Origin: Aphodousia faecalis
Lineage (GTDB): Bacteria; Pseudomonadota; Gammaproteobacteria; Burkholderiales; Burkholderiaceae_F
NCBI GenBank assembly: GCA_018712705.1
Contig: DVGM01000057.1
Coordinates: 1-59,806 of the forward strand
DNA: 59,806 bases
Direction: 5' to 3'
Position numbers and translations under genes: made by a program. Below, piece by piece: positions 16,400 through 24,442 of this stretch. The notes beneath the pieces were generated by a model. That model did no database searches. It was not told the DNA's origin and worked only from the letters and a program-made list of their open reading frames with translations. Positions within the stretch are counted from its first letter, which is position 1; every line of letters begins with the position of its first letter.

Positions 16400-16432
16400 A
16401 AAAAAGGCACTCATTTGCCGAGTGCCTTTTTG
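16400..16432. terminator. potE terminator
   Basis: AAAAAGGCACTC and GAGTGCCTTTTT form a stem with a 5-base loop just beyond the potE stop. T-runs occur on both strands, so it can act bidirectionally. Confidence 0.88.
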
Positions 16433-16452
16433 AAAATCACGTATTTATTTTT

Positions 16453-17781
16453 TTATTCTTGCCCCTGCAGTTTGCCTTTAACTTCAAGAGACTTCGCGGC
16501 ATAGCCATAAAGCCAAATACCGACAAAGGTGGCTAATGCACCCCACATCATGGCGTTGGGGCCGCAGGCATAAAGTGCGTAAAGCGAATAAGCTGAAGCG
16601 AAAGAAGCGATGATTGTGGTGCGCTTAACGATAGACGGATCAACCGGTTCTCGATGCAAGATTACGTTCACGGCAGCAAAGGCCAACAGGTACGGAACCA
16701 GATTGGTGACCACCGCTAAATCTTTAAGAATGTAGAACTGTTGTTCCAATCTCGGGTCAATGGTGAGCAAAGCAGCAAGAGACTGCAAAAGCAAAATAAT
16801 CACAATCCCTGCAATCGGAACGTTCAAAGCGCTGACTTTGGCAAAAATTTTCGGGAAATAACCCTCTCTTGCCGAGACACGGAATACTTCAGCAATCGTA
16901 AATTGCCAACTGGTCAAACACCCGGCACAGGCCAGTGCCATCAAAGCCATGACAAATTTGCCGACTTCAGGCGAAAACATGGTTGCAAACACCAAACCGA
17001 ACGGGGCGGTGGAGCGAGACAGCACAGCGTTGTCAACGATGCCGAAACTGATGTTATTGGCCAGAATATAAACAACACCGGCGCCGATCGTGGCAAGCAC
17101 CATGGCACGGGGAACCGATTTTTCAGGATTTTCCACCGCTTCGGAATTCGCGCAGGCGGTCTCTAATCCCAAAAAACCCCATAGCGTCATGGAAATGGCC
17201 GCCGACAGTCCTTCAAAAGGTGTGAGGTTTTGCGGATTCCAGGCTTCAACATAGCGGTCAACCGAGAACCAATTCCAGCCGATGACGGTCAGCACCAAAA
17301 TGGGAATCAAAATTCCATAGTTGGAAAAATGAGAAAGTCTTCCGATAAAACGGGCGCCACCAATGTTAGGCAGGCTGCAAAGCCAAATGACAAAAATACT
17401 GGCTAGGCCCATTTCCAAAGGAGTCAGTGCCCAATCGAAAAGCACCATGACGTAGCCAACGATGGAAATGGCAATCGTCAAATTGGCGATGATCAACGAT
17501 ACGCCGTAGCTGAAATTGGCGATGAAGCTGCCGGACTTGCCGAAGGCGTAAGACGCATAGCCGCCTAAGCCGCCGCTTTTTCTGCTGAACATGCCGCATT
17601 TGGCAAACGTGTAGGCGATGGCGGTGGCACCGCTGATGGTCACTAACCAGGCCAAAATGGACTGAGTTCCAACTTCGGCAAGTTTAGTGGGCATCAAAAT
17701 GATGGATGATCCCAGCATGTTGAGCATGACGGCCATCGTCAATTGCAGGCACGTCATTTTCGGCTTTTCAATGGTGGCCAT
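16453..17781 (-). CDS. potE: Putrescine/ornithine antiporter PotE-like
   Basis: 442 residues, 12 hydrophobic segments, APC superfamily. Similarity to E. coli PotE is strong throughout: MLPTKLAEVGT-type TM1, AKCGMFSRKSGGLGGYA, SYGVSLIIANLTIAIS, WGFLGLETACANSEAVENPE and SWQFTIAEVF. PotE exchanges putrescine for ornithine at the inner membrane. No ornithine decarboxylase (speF) gene is adjacent, unlike the E. coli speF-potE operon, so the exchange partner could differ. It has its own promoter and terminator. Confidence 0.87.
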   Translation of the reverse strand: MATIEKPKMTCLQLTMAVMLNMLGSSIILMPTKLAEVGTQSILAWLVTISGATAIAYTFAKCGMFSRKSGGLGGYASYAFGKSGSFIANFSYGVSLIIANLTIAISIVGYVMVLFDWALTPLEMGLASIFVIWLCSLPNIGGARFIGRLSHFSNYGILIPILVLTVIGWNWFSVDRYVEAWNPQNLTPFEGLSAAISMTLWGFLGLETACANSEAVENPEKSVPRAMVLATIGAGVVYILANNISFGIVDNAVLSRSTAPFGLVFATMFSPEVGKFVMALMALACAGCLTSWQFTIAEVFRVSAREGYFPKIFAKVSALNVPIAGIVIILLLQSLAALLTIDPRLEQQFYILKDLAVVTNLVPYLLAFAAVNVILHREPVDPSIVKRTTIIASFASAYSLYALYACGPNAMMWGALATFVGIWLYGYAAKSLEVKGKLQGQE

Positions 17782-17827
17782 AGTTCTTTTGTCAGTTATC
17801 TTTCAGTAGGTTGAAAAAAGTCCTGGG

Positions 17828-17855
17828 ATTGTACCGAAATTAACTAAAGAATCAA
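17828..17855 (-). promoter_or_regulatory. potE promoter
   Basis: On the minus strand TTGATT (plus 17850-17855), a 16-bp spacer and TACAAT (plus 17828-17833) precede potE by about 45 bases. Confidence 0.6.
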
Positions 17856-17883
17856 AGAGATAGAAAACAGAAAAATGAAGTCT

Positions 17884-18807
17884 TTACCACGTGTTGGATT
17901 TTTCCAATTGAGTGGCGATCGCGCAGTAAAAGTCATAGCGCTCTTGCGTAATGGCTCCTTCTTTGAGAGCTTCTTTAACTGAGCAACCCGGCTCTTTGAG
18001 ATGTTTGCAGTTGGCAAAGCGGCAGCCGCCGGTGTGAGAGGCAATATCCGGCATCGCCCCGATGACATCATTGAGGGTAAGGTGAGCAAGTCCGAACTCT
18101 TGAAAGCCCGGCGAATCAATGACAAAGCCCTGAGCTCTGTCTAAATCGTAGAGCGTTGTGACCGTCGTGGTTTGGCGCCCTAAATTGAGTGCTTGAGAAT
18201 AGTCTTGGGTTTTAGCGTTGGCGTCTTTGACCAAAAGATTTAAGATCGTGGATTTCCCCATCCCGGATTGACCGACCAAAAGTGAGCGTCGTCCATTGAA
18301 TATGTCATCCAATTCTTCAATGGTTTTTTCAGAGGCTATTTCAGCGCTGATGGCATGCGTTTCATAACCCAAGGTTGAAAGGGATGTCAGAAAATTTTCA
18401 GCCTCAGAAGAACCTTCGGTTAGGTCTGTTTTATTTCGTATGACGATAGGGTGTACGCCCGCAACGTGTGAAGCTAAAAGAGCCTTCCAGACAAACCAGG
18501 GATTAAAACGAGGATGGGAGGCGTAGACGATGACAAGCGTATCGATATTGGCGGCCAGTGTTTTGGTTCGCCATTCATCTTGTCTGAATAAAAGACTGAA
18601 GCGTTTGGCGACCGATTCAATAGCAACAGTATTGTCAACGGCAGCTGAGCAGAGAACCTCATCGCCTACAACCACATCGGCCTTTTTACCCCTTCGATGA
18701 GCTTCATAAAGATTGCCTTGATCGTCCCGCACAAAGTGGTGCCGCCCGTGGCAGGAGACCACTTGAGCATGAAAGCAATTTGTGCGGCGTTGATCTTTAG
18801 GCGGCAT
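17884..18807 (-). CDS. rsgA: Ribosome small-subunit maturation GTPase RsgA
   Basis: About 307 residues. OB-fold N-terminus, then a circularly permuted GTPase: G4 (RNKTDL) precedes G1 (LVGQSGMGKSTILN) and G3 (DSPGFQEFG); the C-terminal zinc knuckle CRFANCKHLKEPGC is intact. It assists late 30S maturation. I take ATG 18807, which overlaps the end of the upstream M48-like gene by 11 bases; a TTG at 18825 would add six residues. The gene order orn / M48 / rsgA is common in betaproteobacteria. Confidence 0.94.
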   Translation of the reverse strand: MPPKDQRRTNCFHAQVVSCHGRHHFVRDDQGNLYEAHRRGKKADVVVGDEVLCSAAVDNTVAIESVAKRFSLLFRQDEWRTKTLAANIDTLVIVYASHPRFNPWFVWKALLASHVAGVHPIVIRNKTDLTEGSSEAENFLTSLSTLGYETHAISAEIASEKTIEELDDIFNGRRSLLVGQSGMGKSTILNLLVKDANAKTQDYSQALNLGRQTTTVTTLYDLDRAQGFVIDSPGFQEFGLAHLTLNDVIGAMPDIASHTGGCRFANCKHLKEPGCSVKEALKEGAITQERYDFYCAIATQLEKSNTW

Positions 18808-20968
18808 TGGAATGAGTTTTCTCAAAAAGTTCTCGCTGACGCTGAGCCATGATTCTCAGAGCAATCGCTCGGCGTGAGGCTTTCCCGAAAAGGGGAATAT
18901 CATTGGTTTGAGTTAGTTCAGCCTCACTTTCAATTGCAGGAGCAGTCGTTTCTTCGTTTGAAACACTCGATTGCGGCACTTCTGGCACAGCAATTTCAGC
19001 GCTTTCCTCTTGAATGGAATTCTCAGCGGTTTGCTCTAGAGGTTTTTCTTGGCTCTCGTCCAAAGTCTCATTGGTCGGCTGTGAAGATTGGGGCTCTTCG
19101 TTCACAGGCGGTGTTTCCACCTGAACGGCTACCGAGGGGGCTTCCTGTTTTTTTACCTCTTCGAGAGACAATGCAACCTTCTCGTCATTTGAAACGATTG
19201 GTGTTTGTAAAGCAGGCTCAGCGGGTTCTGAGAATTGCGTCGATTCTTCAACAATTTCAGAAGCCGGGGCAACAACCTTTTCATCGGGCTTTTCTGAAGC
19301 GTTTTTAGATTTTCTGGCTTCGCGTAATTTTTGGACAATATCACGCAGACCATCCAACAAGCTCTTGCCATACATCGGATGAGTGATGTTGGATGCGGCT
19401 AGATCTTGCATCGCCTCTTCATAGTGAGGATCTCGGTAGGCTTCAAGCGGCAAAGCCGGGCGTACACCCATTTCACCCTCGACTTTTCGTTTGAGGGCTT
19501 TTTCAAATTGACGACTTAACTTGTGTAGTCTCTTTTCTCTGGCTTCCGCATCCAAGACTTTTTGTTCCTGTTTGGAAATAAGAGCCGAGGAGACATTTTC
19601 GAGTTGATGCAATACCGTCAGGTTGTCGTTGCGTAAAGCCTCTTCTTGACGACGAGCCTCAAGAATTTCAGATTTGCACTGCACGTGGCAGATACGAGCC
19701 ATCAGGCTCGGTTCATGGGAAAAGAGCAAATCGAAAAAGCCAAGCGTTACGCTGGAGTGGCGCATCGGCGTGGGGAAAAGCTCAATTAACGAATTAACCG
19801 TGACTTTCAGCCCCGTATGCTTCATGGCAAAAGTGTCGGAAGCAAAAATCAGATGGCGCAGGAACGCGTCCATCGGGAGTCTGAAAGGAAAGAGCAACAC
19901 CGGCAACGCCACAATGGCAAATGTGAGCACTGAACCGTAGTATGGGCCCGGGCCATAAACTCGGAAGCCGATTTCGTCTAAAAACCATGACTGCGGAGCA
20001 AACCAAGCGAGGAAGGCAAAGACGAAAAAGCCTGCGAGTGCGCACAAAAACCATGCCTGAAAATACATATGGCTGAGGTTGCGGGACAGGGCATGGGCGG
20101 CGACGGCTTGCAGGTCAGACAGTGTCATGCGGTTATAGATGTCGTGACGGAAAAAGAGTTTGACACCATGTCTGTGGCCGAAAGCAAATGCCGGCGGCAA
20201 TTCCTCATTGTCTTTTGCTTTAGCCACACGAATTTCAGCCACACTTAATCCCGCTTTTTCACCCAAGGCATCAATAACGCGCTTGAGTTCATCGTTATGA
20301 GCCAGTTGGGCACGATTGGGCTTAAAAAGATAAACCAAACGTCTGGCGAGATTTAGGGAAAAGACCAGATAAACGGCAAAAATAGCCCAACCGAGAATCC
20401 ACCACATGGGGCCGCTATTTTGCCACAAAAATAAACCGATCCAAAGAAGAGGCAAAACGGTGAGCCATCCCAAAAGGGTGGTTAACCAGTAATTTTTAAA
20501 CCAAGACGAGGGGTCTTGTTTTGTGTAGCCGAATGCTTCACGCAAATGAAATTCTTTGTACCAGCAAAACGGCAAGTCACAAAGAACGAAAATAAAACCG
20601 ATGCTTGCCGGCAGCATCCAATGGAAGGCGAACTGGTCTCCGACCGTATTCATCAGCCAATCGGAAATCGTGTTGATGCCGTTGCCGGCCGTAAGATAAA
20701 TAATCAAAAGGGTGGTCACCGTGACTTCAAGCCAATTGAGCTTAGTACGGGCAATATCGTAATGGGCAGCCTTTTTGTGTTGCGGTAGAGTGATCTTTTC
20801 GCGCAAGGGTTCAGGCACCTCATGGATCGTGCGCTTGAGGTGTATGATCTCGGCCAGACAAGTAACGCTGTGCACCAAAAAATAAAAGCACAGCGCGGCC
20901 AAGAAGACTTGAGCAAAAGTAAAAGTCATCGGTAAATTATGAGACAATATCGTTTCCAAACGGTTCAT
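18797..20968 (-). CDS. M48 (CAAX prenyl protease 1-type) membrane protein, active site lost
   Basis: 723 residues. The N-terminal 420 follow the Ste24-like M48 fold: about seven membrane segments, DLPFCWYKEFHLREAFGY and LSDLQAVAAHALSRNLSH. The zinc motif HExxH reads H292-A-L-S-R296, and the downstream E-x-x-x-D ligand region reads FASDTFA, so Glu base, second His and distal Glu are all gone. A C-terminal extension of about 300 residues is coiled-coil, then very rich in Glu, Pro, Gln and Ser, ending in a basic helix. The reading frame is intact and therefore apparently maintained. It starts 22 bases from the divergent orn gene. Likely a non-catalytic membrane scaffold; an alternative start is Met14 at 20929. 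Confidence 0.8.
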   Translation of the reverse strand: MNRLETILSHNLPMTFTFAQVFLAALCFYFLVHSVTCLAEIIHLKRTIHEVPEPLREKITLPQHKKAAHYDIARTKLNWLEVTVTTLLIIYLTAGNGINTISDWLMNTVGDQFAFHWMLPASIGFIFVLCDLPFCWYKEFHLREAFGYTKQDPSSWFKNYWLTTLLGWLTVLPLLWIGLFLWQNSGPMWWILGWAIFAVYLVFSLNLARRLVYLFKPNRAQLAHNDELKRVIDALGEKAGLSVAEIRVAKAKDNEELPPAFAFGHRHGVKLFFRHDIYNRMTLSDLQAVAAHALSRNLSHMYFQAWFLCALAGFFVFAFLAWFAPQSWFLDEIGFRVYGPGPYYGSVLTFAIVALPVLLFPFRLPMDAFLRHLIFASDTFAMKHTGLKVTVNSLIELFPTPMRHSSVTLGFFDLLFSHEPSLMARICHVQCKSEILEARRQEEALRNDNLTVLHQLENVSSALISKQEQKVLDAEAREKRLHKLSRQFEKALKRKVEGEMGVRPALPLEAYRDPHYEEAMQDLAASNITHPMYGKSLLDGLRDIVQKLREARKSKNASEKPDEKVVAPASEIVEESTQFSEPAEPALQTPIVSNDEKVALSLEEVKKQEAPSVAVQVETPPVNEEPQSSQPTNETLDESQEKPLEQTAENSIQEESAEIAVPEVPQSSVSNEETTAPAIESEAELTQTNDIPLFGKASRRAIALRIMAQRQRELFEKTHSNAA

Positions 20969-20990
20969 TTTAAAGGATTTAGGCTACAAA

Positions 20991-21560
20991 ATGGCGACTG
21001 AGTTGCAAAAAGATCCCCTCTTTAGCGCGGACAATTTAATTTGGGTGGATATGGAAATGACCGGGCTGCAGCCTGAAGTCAATCGCGTGATTGAAGTGGC
21101 AGCCGTGATTACGGACGCGCAGCTAAATGTTATTCATGAGTGCCCCGTCATAGCGATTCATCAATCGGCTCGAACGATGGGGTCAATGGATGCATGGAAT
21201 ACGGAAACACACGGTCGTTCAGGTCTCATTGACCGAGTGCTTGCCTCCAATATCGATGAAGAACGCGCAAGCGACATTCTTTTGGCTGAATTTGCCCGCT
21301 TTGTGCCCTGCGGTAAAAGTCCGATGTGCGGCAATTCGATCGGTCAGGACCGTCGTTTTATGGCTCGTTGGATGCCGAGACTTGAAAGCTATTTCCATTA
21401 CAGAAATATCGATGTCTCGACTTTTAAGGAATTGGCCAAGCGTTGGGCACCGTCTGTTCCCAACAGTTTTAAAAAGAGTACGCGCCATGAAGCGCTTTCC
21501 GATATTTTGGAAAGCATTGACGAGCTCAAACACTATCGCAAGCACTTGATGAATTGCTGA
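20991..21560 (+). CDS. orn: Oligoribonuclease
   Basis: 189 residues. A DEDDh 3'-5' exonuclease that degrades 2-5-nt RNA fragments and pGpG. Catalytic motifs: WVDMEMTGL (Asp, Glu), CGNSIGQDRRF (Asp) and HEALSDI (His, Asp). Divergent from the M48-like gene with only 22 bases between start codons, so its promoter must overlap that gene's 5' end. Confidence 0.96.
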   Translation: MATELQKDPLFSADNLIWVDMEMTGLQPEVNRVIEVAAVITDAQLNVIHECPVIAIHQSARTMGSMDAWNTETHGRSGLIDRVLASNIDEERASDILLAEFARFVPCGKSPMCGNSIGQDRRFMARWMPRLESYFHYRNIDVSTFKELAKRWAPSVPNSFKKSTRHEALSDILESIDELKHYRKHLMNC

Positions 21561-21606
21561 GTAAGCGTTTGGTTGGAAAAAGCTTGAAAATTTCGCAAGA
21601 TAGCAC

Positions 21607-21635
21607 TCGAAAAAGTTTTTATTTTCGGGTACAAT
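21607..21635 (+). promoter_or_regulatory. rpsO promoter
   Basis: TCGAAA (21607-21612), 17-bp spacer, TACAAT (21630-21635), about 67 bases before the rpsO start. Confidence 0.6.
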
Positions 21636-21645
21636 TGCGGTCTTT

Positions 21646-21670
21646 CCACGACGTGGCCTAACTTCCACGT
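21646..21670 (+). promoter_or_regulatory. rpsO leader with alternative helices
   Basis: CCAC-GAC-GTGG (21646-21656) and ACGTGG-CCTAACTT-CCACGT (21651-21670) share the same GTGG strand and cannot form together. S15 is known to repress its own translation through leader structures in several bacteria; such a role here is inference. Confidence 0.4.
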
Positions 21671-21701
21671 TCGCATGTTTAATTTTTTTAAAGGTTAGAA
21701 A

Positions 21702-21971
21702 ATGTCTGTTCAAGATATCAAAAAGTCTGAAATCGTTGCCAAGTTCCAACGCAAGGAAGGTGACACGGGTTCTCCCGAAGTTCAAGTGGCTTTGTTGACG
21801 GCCCGCATTAACGAATTGACCCCGCACTTCAAGGAACACGCCAAGGACCATCACTCCCGCCGCGGTTTGTTGAAGATGGTGTCCCGTCGCCGCAAGATGT
21901 TGGACTACCTCAAGCGCACCGATTTGGACGCTTACCGCAAGTTGATCACGGATTTGAACTTGCGTAAGTAA
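21702..21971 (+). CDS. rpsO: 30S ribosomal protein S15
   Basis: 89 residues, exactly the usual length. Core motifs GDTGSPEVQVALLTARI, HFKEHAKDHHSRRGLL and RRRKMLDYL match S15, a primary 16S rRNA-binding protein. An AAAGG precedes the ATG. Followed by a terminator and then pnp, the classical rpsO-pnp order. Confidence 0.98.
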   Translation: MSVQDIKKSEIVAKFQRKEGDTGSPEVQVALLTARINELTPHFKEHAKDHHSRRGLLKMVSRRRKMLDYLKRTDLDAYRKLITDLNLRK

Positions 21972-21988
21972 TTCGAGACGGCTTTCTC

Positions 21989-22020
21989 AAAAGCGACCTG
22001 CATTGACAGGTCGCTTTTGG
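21989..22020 (+). terminator. rpsO terminator
   Basis: AAAAGCGACCTG (21989-22000) pairs perfectly with CAGGTCGCTTTT (22007-22018). Only four T residues follow, so partial read-through into pnp is plausible. Confidence 0.85.
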
Positions 22021-22037
22021 TAAGTTTTGAAGGTTTT

Positions 22038-22139
22038 GGGAAAAGACGAGGTTTTTGTTTTCGGTTTGTGCGTTGCGATGTGAGGGTTTTTAAGTCAGAG
22101 CGTTCACACCGCAGCGTATCGAAAACACGTCTTTTTCCC
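22038..22139 (+). promoter_or_regulatory. pnp leader: long RNase III-type hairpin
   Basis: Four collinear helices nest in one irregular hairpin: GGGAAAAGACG (22038-22048) with CGTCTTTTTCCC (22128-22139), GTTTTCG (22057-22063) with CGAAAAC (22120-22126), CGTTGCG (22071-22077) with CGCAGCG (22110-22116), and TGTGA (22079-22083) with TCACA (22104-22108). It ends about 20 bases before the pnp ATG. In E. coli a pnp leader duplex is cut by RNase III and then destabilised by PNPase, giving autoregulation; the same logic is inferred here. Confidence 0.7.
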
Positions 22140-22159
22140 TTTTTTAAGGAAGAAACGAA

Positions 22160-24337
22160 ATGACGATGTTTAATAAAGTGAGCAAGTCTTTCCGCTTCGG
22201 TGACCACGACGTCACTTTCACCACCGGTGAAATTGCCCGTCAGGCTTCCGGTGCTGTGATTTGCCAAATGGACGATACGGTGGTTTTGGCTACGGTTGTG
22301 GCTAAGAAAGAAACCAAGCCCGGTCAAGACTTTTTCCCGTTGACGGTCGACTACATTGAAAAGACCTACGCAGCCGGCAAGATCCCCGGCGGCTTTTTCA
22401 AGCGTGAAGGTCGTCCGAGCGAAAAGGAAACGTTGACGAGCCGTTTGATCGACCGTCCGATCCGTCCGCTTTTCCCGGAAGGCTTCTTCAATGAAGTTCA
22501 AGTGATTATTCACGTGTTGTCCGTGGATCCGGAAGTGGAACCGGATATTCCTTCCATGTTGGGTGCTTCGGCTGCTTTGTCCATCTCCGGTATCCCGTTT
22601 AACGGCCCGATCGGCGCTTGCCGCGTGGGTTACATCAACGGTGAATTCGTCTGCAACCCGAAGTTGTCTCAGATGAAAGACAGCCGTTTGGATTTGGTCG
22701 TGAGCGGCACGGAACGCGCAGTGCTCATGGTTGAATCCGAAGCCGATTGCTTGCCTGAAGACGTGATGCTCAACGCCGTGATGTTTGGTCATGAACAGCA
22801 ACAAGTGGCCATCAACGCGATTAACGAATTGGTTGAAGAAGCAGGCAAACCCGCTTGGGATTGGCAGCCCGCTCCGAAGAACGAAGCCTTGATCGCTCGC
22901 ATCGCTGAATTGGCAACCGAAGAATTGAAGGTGGCCTATGGCATCCGCAGCAAGCAAGCCCGTACGGAAAAATTGCGTGAAATCTACGCCATGGTCGATG
23001 AAGAATTGGCCAAGGATGAACGCTTCTCTGGCGACAACGAAGTTGATCCCAACGAAGTGGCCGGCATCCTCTTTGAAATGGAAGCCAAGCTCGTTCGCTC
23101 CAACATTTTGAATGGCGAACCGCGTATCGACGGCCGTGACACCAAGACTGTCCGCCCGATCGAAATCCGCCAAGGCGTATTGCCCCGCACGCACGGTTCT
23201 GCCTTGTTCACCCGCGGTGAAACCCAAGCATTGGTTATCACCACGTTGGGTACCAAGCAGGATGAACAAATCGTTGACGGTCTTTTGGGTGAAACGCATG
23301 AACGTTTCATGCTTCACTACAACATGCCCCCGTTTGCCACGGGTGAAACCGGTCGTGTCGGCAGCCCCAAGCGCCGCGAAATCGGTCACGGCCGTTTGGC
23401 TAAGCGCGCATTGACCGCTGTGTTGCCCTCTGAAGAAGATTTCCAATACACAATCCGCGTGGTTTCCGAAATCTGTGAGTCCAATGGTTCTTCTTCCATG
23501 GCCAGCGTCTGCGGTGGATGCTTGTCCTTGATGGATGCCGGTGTGCCCCTGAAGGATTATGTGGCCGGCGTTGCCATGGGCTTAATCAAGGAAGGCAACA
23601 AGTTTGCTGTCTTGACCGACATTTTGGGTGATGAAGATCACTTGGGTGATATGGATTTCAAGGTGGCCGGTACTGAAAACGGTGTCACCGCCCTTCAAAT
23701 GGATATCAAGATTGAAGGTATCAATAAAGAAATCATGCAGGTGGCTTTGGCTCAAGCCCATGAAGGCCGTCAGCACATTTTGAATGAAATGCGCACACAG
23801 GCTGCGGGCGGCGCCAAGGAATTGTCCCGCTTTGCTCCTCGCATGATCACGATGAAGATCAATCCTGAAAAGATCCGTGACGTGATCGGTAAGGGTGGTG
23901 CTGTGATTCGCAGTATCACTGAAGAAACCGGTGCCACGATCAATATCGAGGATGATGGCAGCGTGACGATCGCTTCTGTGGATCCGCAAGCCGGTCTTGC
24001 CGCCCAGAAGAAGATTCTTGAAATCACGGCTGAAATTGAAAAGGGCCAAATCTACGAAGGCACGGTAACGCGCTTGTTGGATTTCGGCGCTATCGTTCAG
24101 TTGTTGCCGGGCAAAGACGGCTTGTTGCACATCAGCCAAATCGCCAACCAACGCGTTAACGCTGTCTCCGACTACTTGAAGGAAGGTCAAGTGGTTCGCG
24201 TGAAGGTGATCGAGGCCGATGAAAAGGGTCGTGTCCGCTTGTCAATGAAGGCTCTCTTAGAAGAAAAGAAAGAAGAAGAGAAAAAGCCTGAAGAAGCTCC
24301 CGCGGCCGAACAACAACCGGCTCAAGACGCTCAATAA
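22160..24337 (+). CDS. pnp: Polynucleotide phosphorylase
   Basis: 725 residues, full length. Two RNase PH-like domains (first ending near 230; second from about 315 with RTHGSALFTRGETQ), KH domain (MKINPEKIRDVIGKGGAVIRSI near 565) and S1 domain (GQIYEGTVTRLLDFGAIVQLLPGKDGLLHISQI near 635). It degrades RNA phosphorolytically from the 3' end. An AAGGAAG lies upstream of the ATG. The last 25 residues are a Lys/Glu/Ala/Gln-rich tail. Codon use is highly biased, consistent with strong expression. Confidence 0.98.
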   Translation: MTMFNKVSKSFRFGDHDVTFTTGEIARQASGAVICQMDDTVVLATVVAKKETKPGQDFFPLTVDYIEKTYAAGKIPGGFFKREGRPSEKETLTSRLIDRPIRPLFPEGFFNEVQVIIHVLSVDPEVEPDIPSMLGASAALSISGIPFNGPIGACRVGYINGEFVCNPKLSQMKDSRLDLVVSGTERAVLMVESEADCLPEDVMLNAVMFGHEQQQVAINAINELVEEAGKPAWDWQPAPKNEALIARIAELATEELKVAYGIRSKQARTEKLREIYAMVDEELAKDERFSGDNEVDPNEVAGILFEMEAKLVRSNILNGEPRIDGRDTKTVRPIEIRQGVLPRTHGSALFTRGETQALVITTLGTKQDEQIVDGLLGETHERFMLHYNMPPFATGETGRVGSPKRREIGHGRLAKRALTAVLPSEEDFQYTIRVVSEICESNGSSSMASVCGGCLSLMDAGVPLKDYVAGVAMGLIKEGNKFAVLTDILGDEDHLGDMDFKVAGTENGVTALQMDIKIEGINKEIMQVALAQAHEGRQHILNEMRTQAAGGAKELSRFAPRMITMKINPEKIRDVIGKGGAVIRSITEETGATINIEDDGSVTIASVDPQAGLAAQKKILEITAEIEKGQIYEGTVTRLLDFGAIVQLLPGKDGLLHISQIANQRVNAVSDYLKEGQVVRVKVIEADEKGRVRLSMKALLEEKKEEEKKPEEAPAAEQQPAQDAQ

Positions 24338-24363
24338 GCTTGATCGCTTAGTTTTGTAAAAAG

Positions 24364-24397
24364 ACTCCCACTTCGGCAAAAGAGGTGGGAGTTTTTT
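24364..24397 (+). terminator. pnp terminator
   Basis: ACTCCCAC (24364-24371) pairs with GTGGGAGT (24385-24392) and six T residues follow. Confidence 0.88.
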
Positions 24398-24398
24398 A

Positions 24399-24428
24399 TG
24401 GTATATAATTTAAATTGAAATTTAAATT
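24399..24428 (+). promoter_or_regulatory. Efflux-operon promoter with ATTTAAAT repeats
   Basis: TATAAT at 24404-24409 can serve as -10. Two copies of the 8-bp palindrome ATTTAAAT (24408-24415 and 24420-24427) lie 12 bases apart across the expected start site, a plausible operator for the TetR-family regulator encoded at the end of the operon. Confidence 0.45.
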
Positions 24429-24442
24429 TGAAAAGATTTCTT

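Noticed and set aside
21932..23446. 504-codon open frame on the minus strand
   Set aside because: It is fully antisense to pnp, whose biased codon use opens the opposite frame; the product is His/Phe-rich and resembles nothing.
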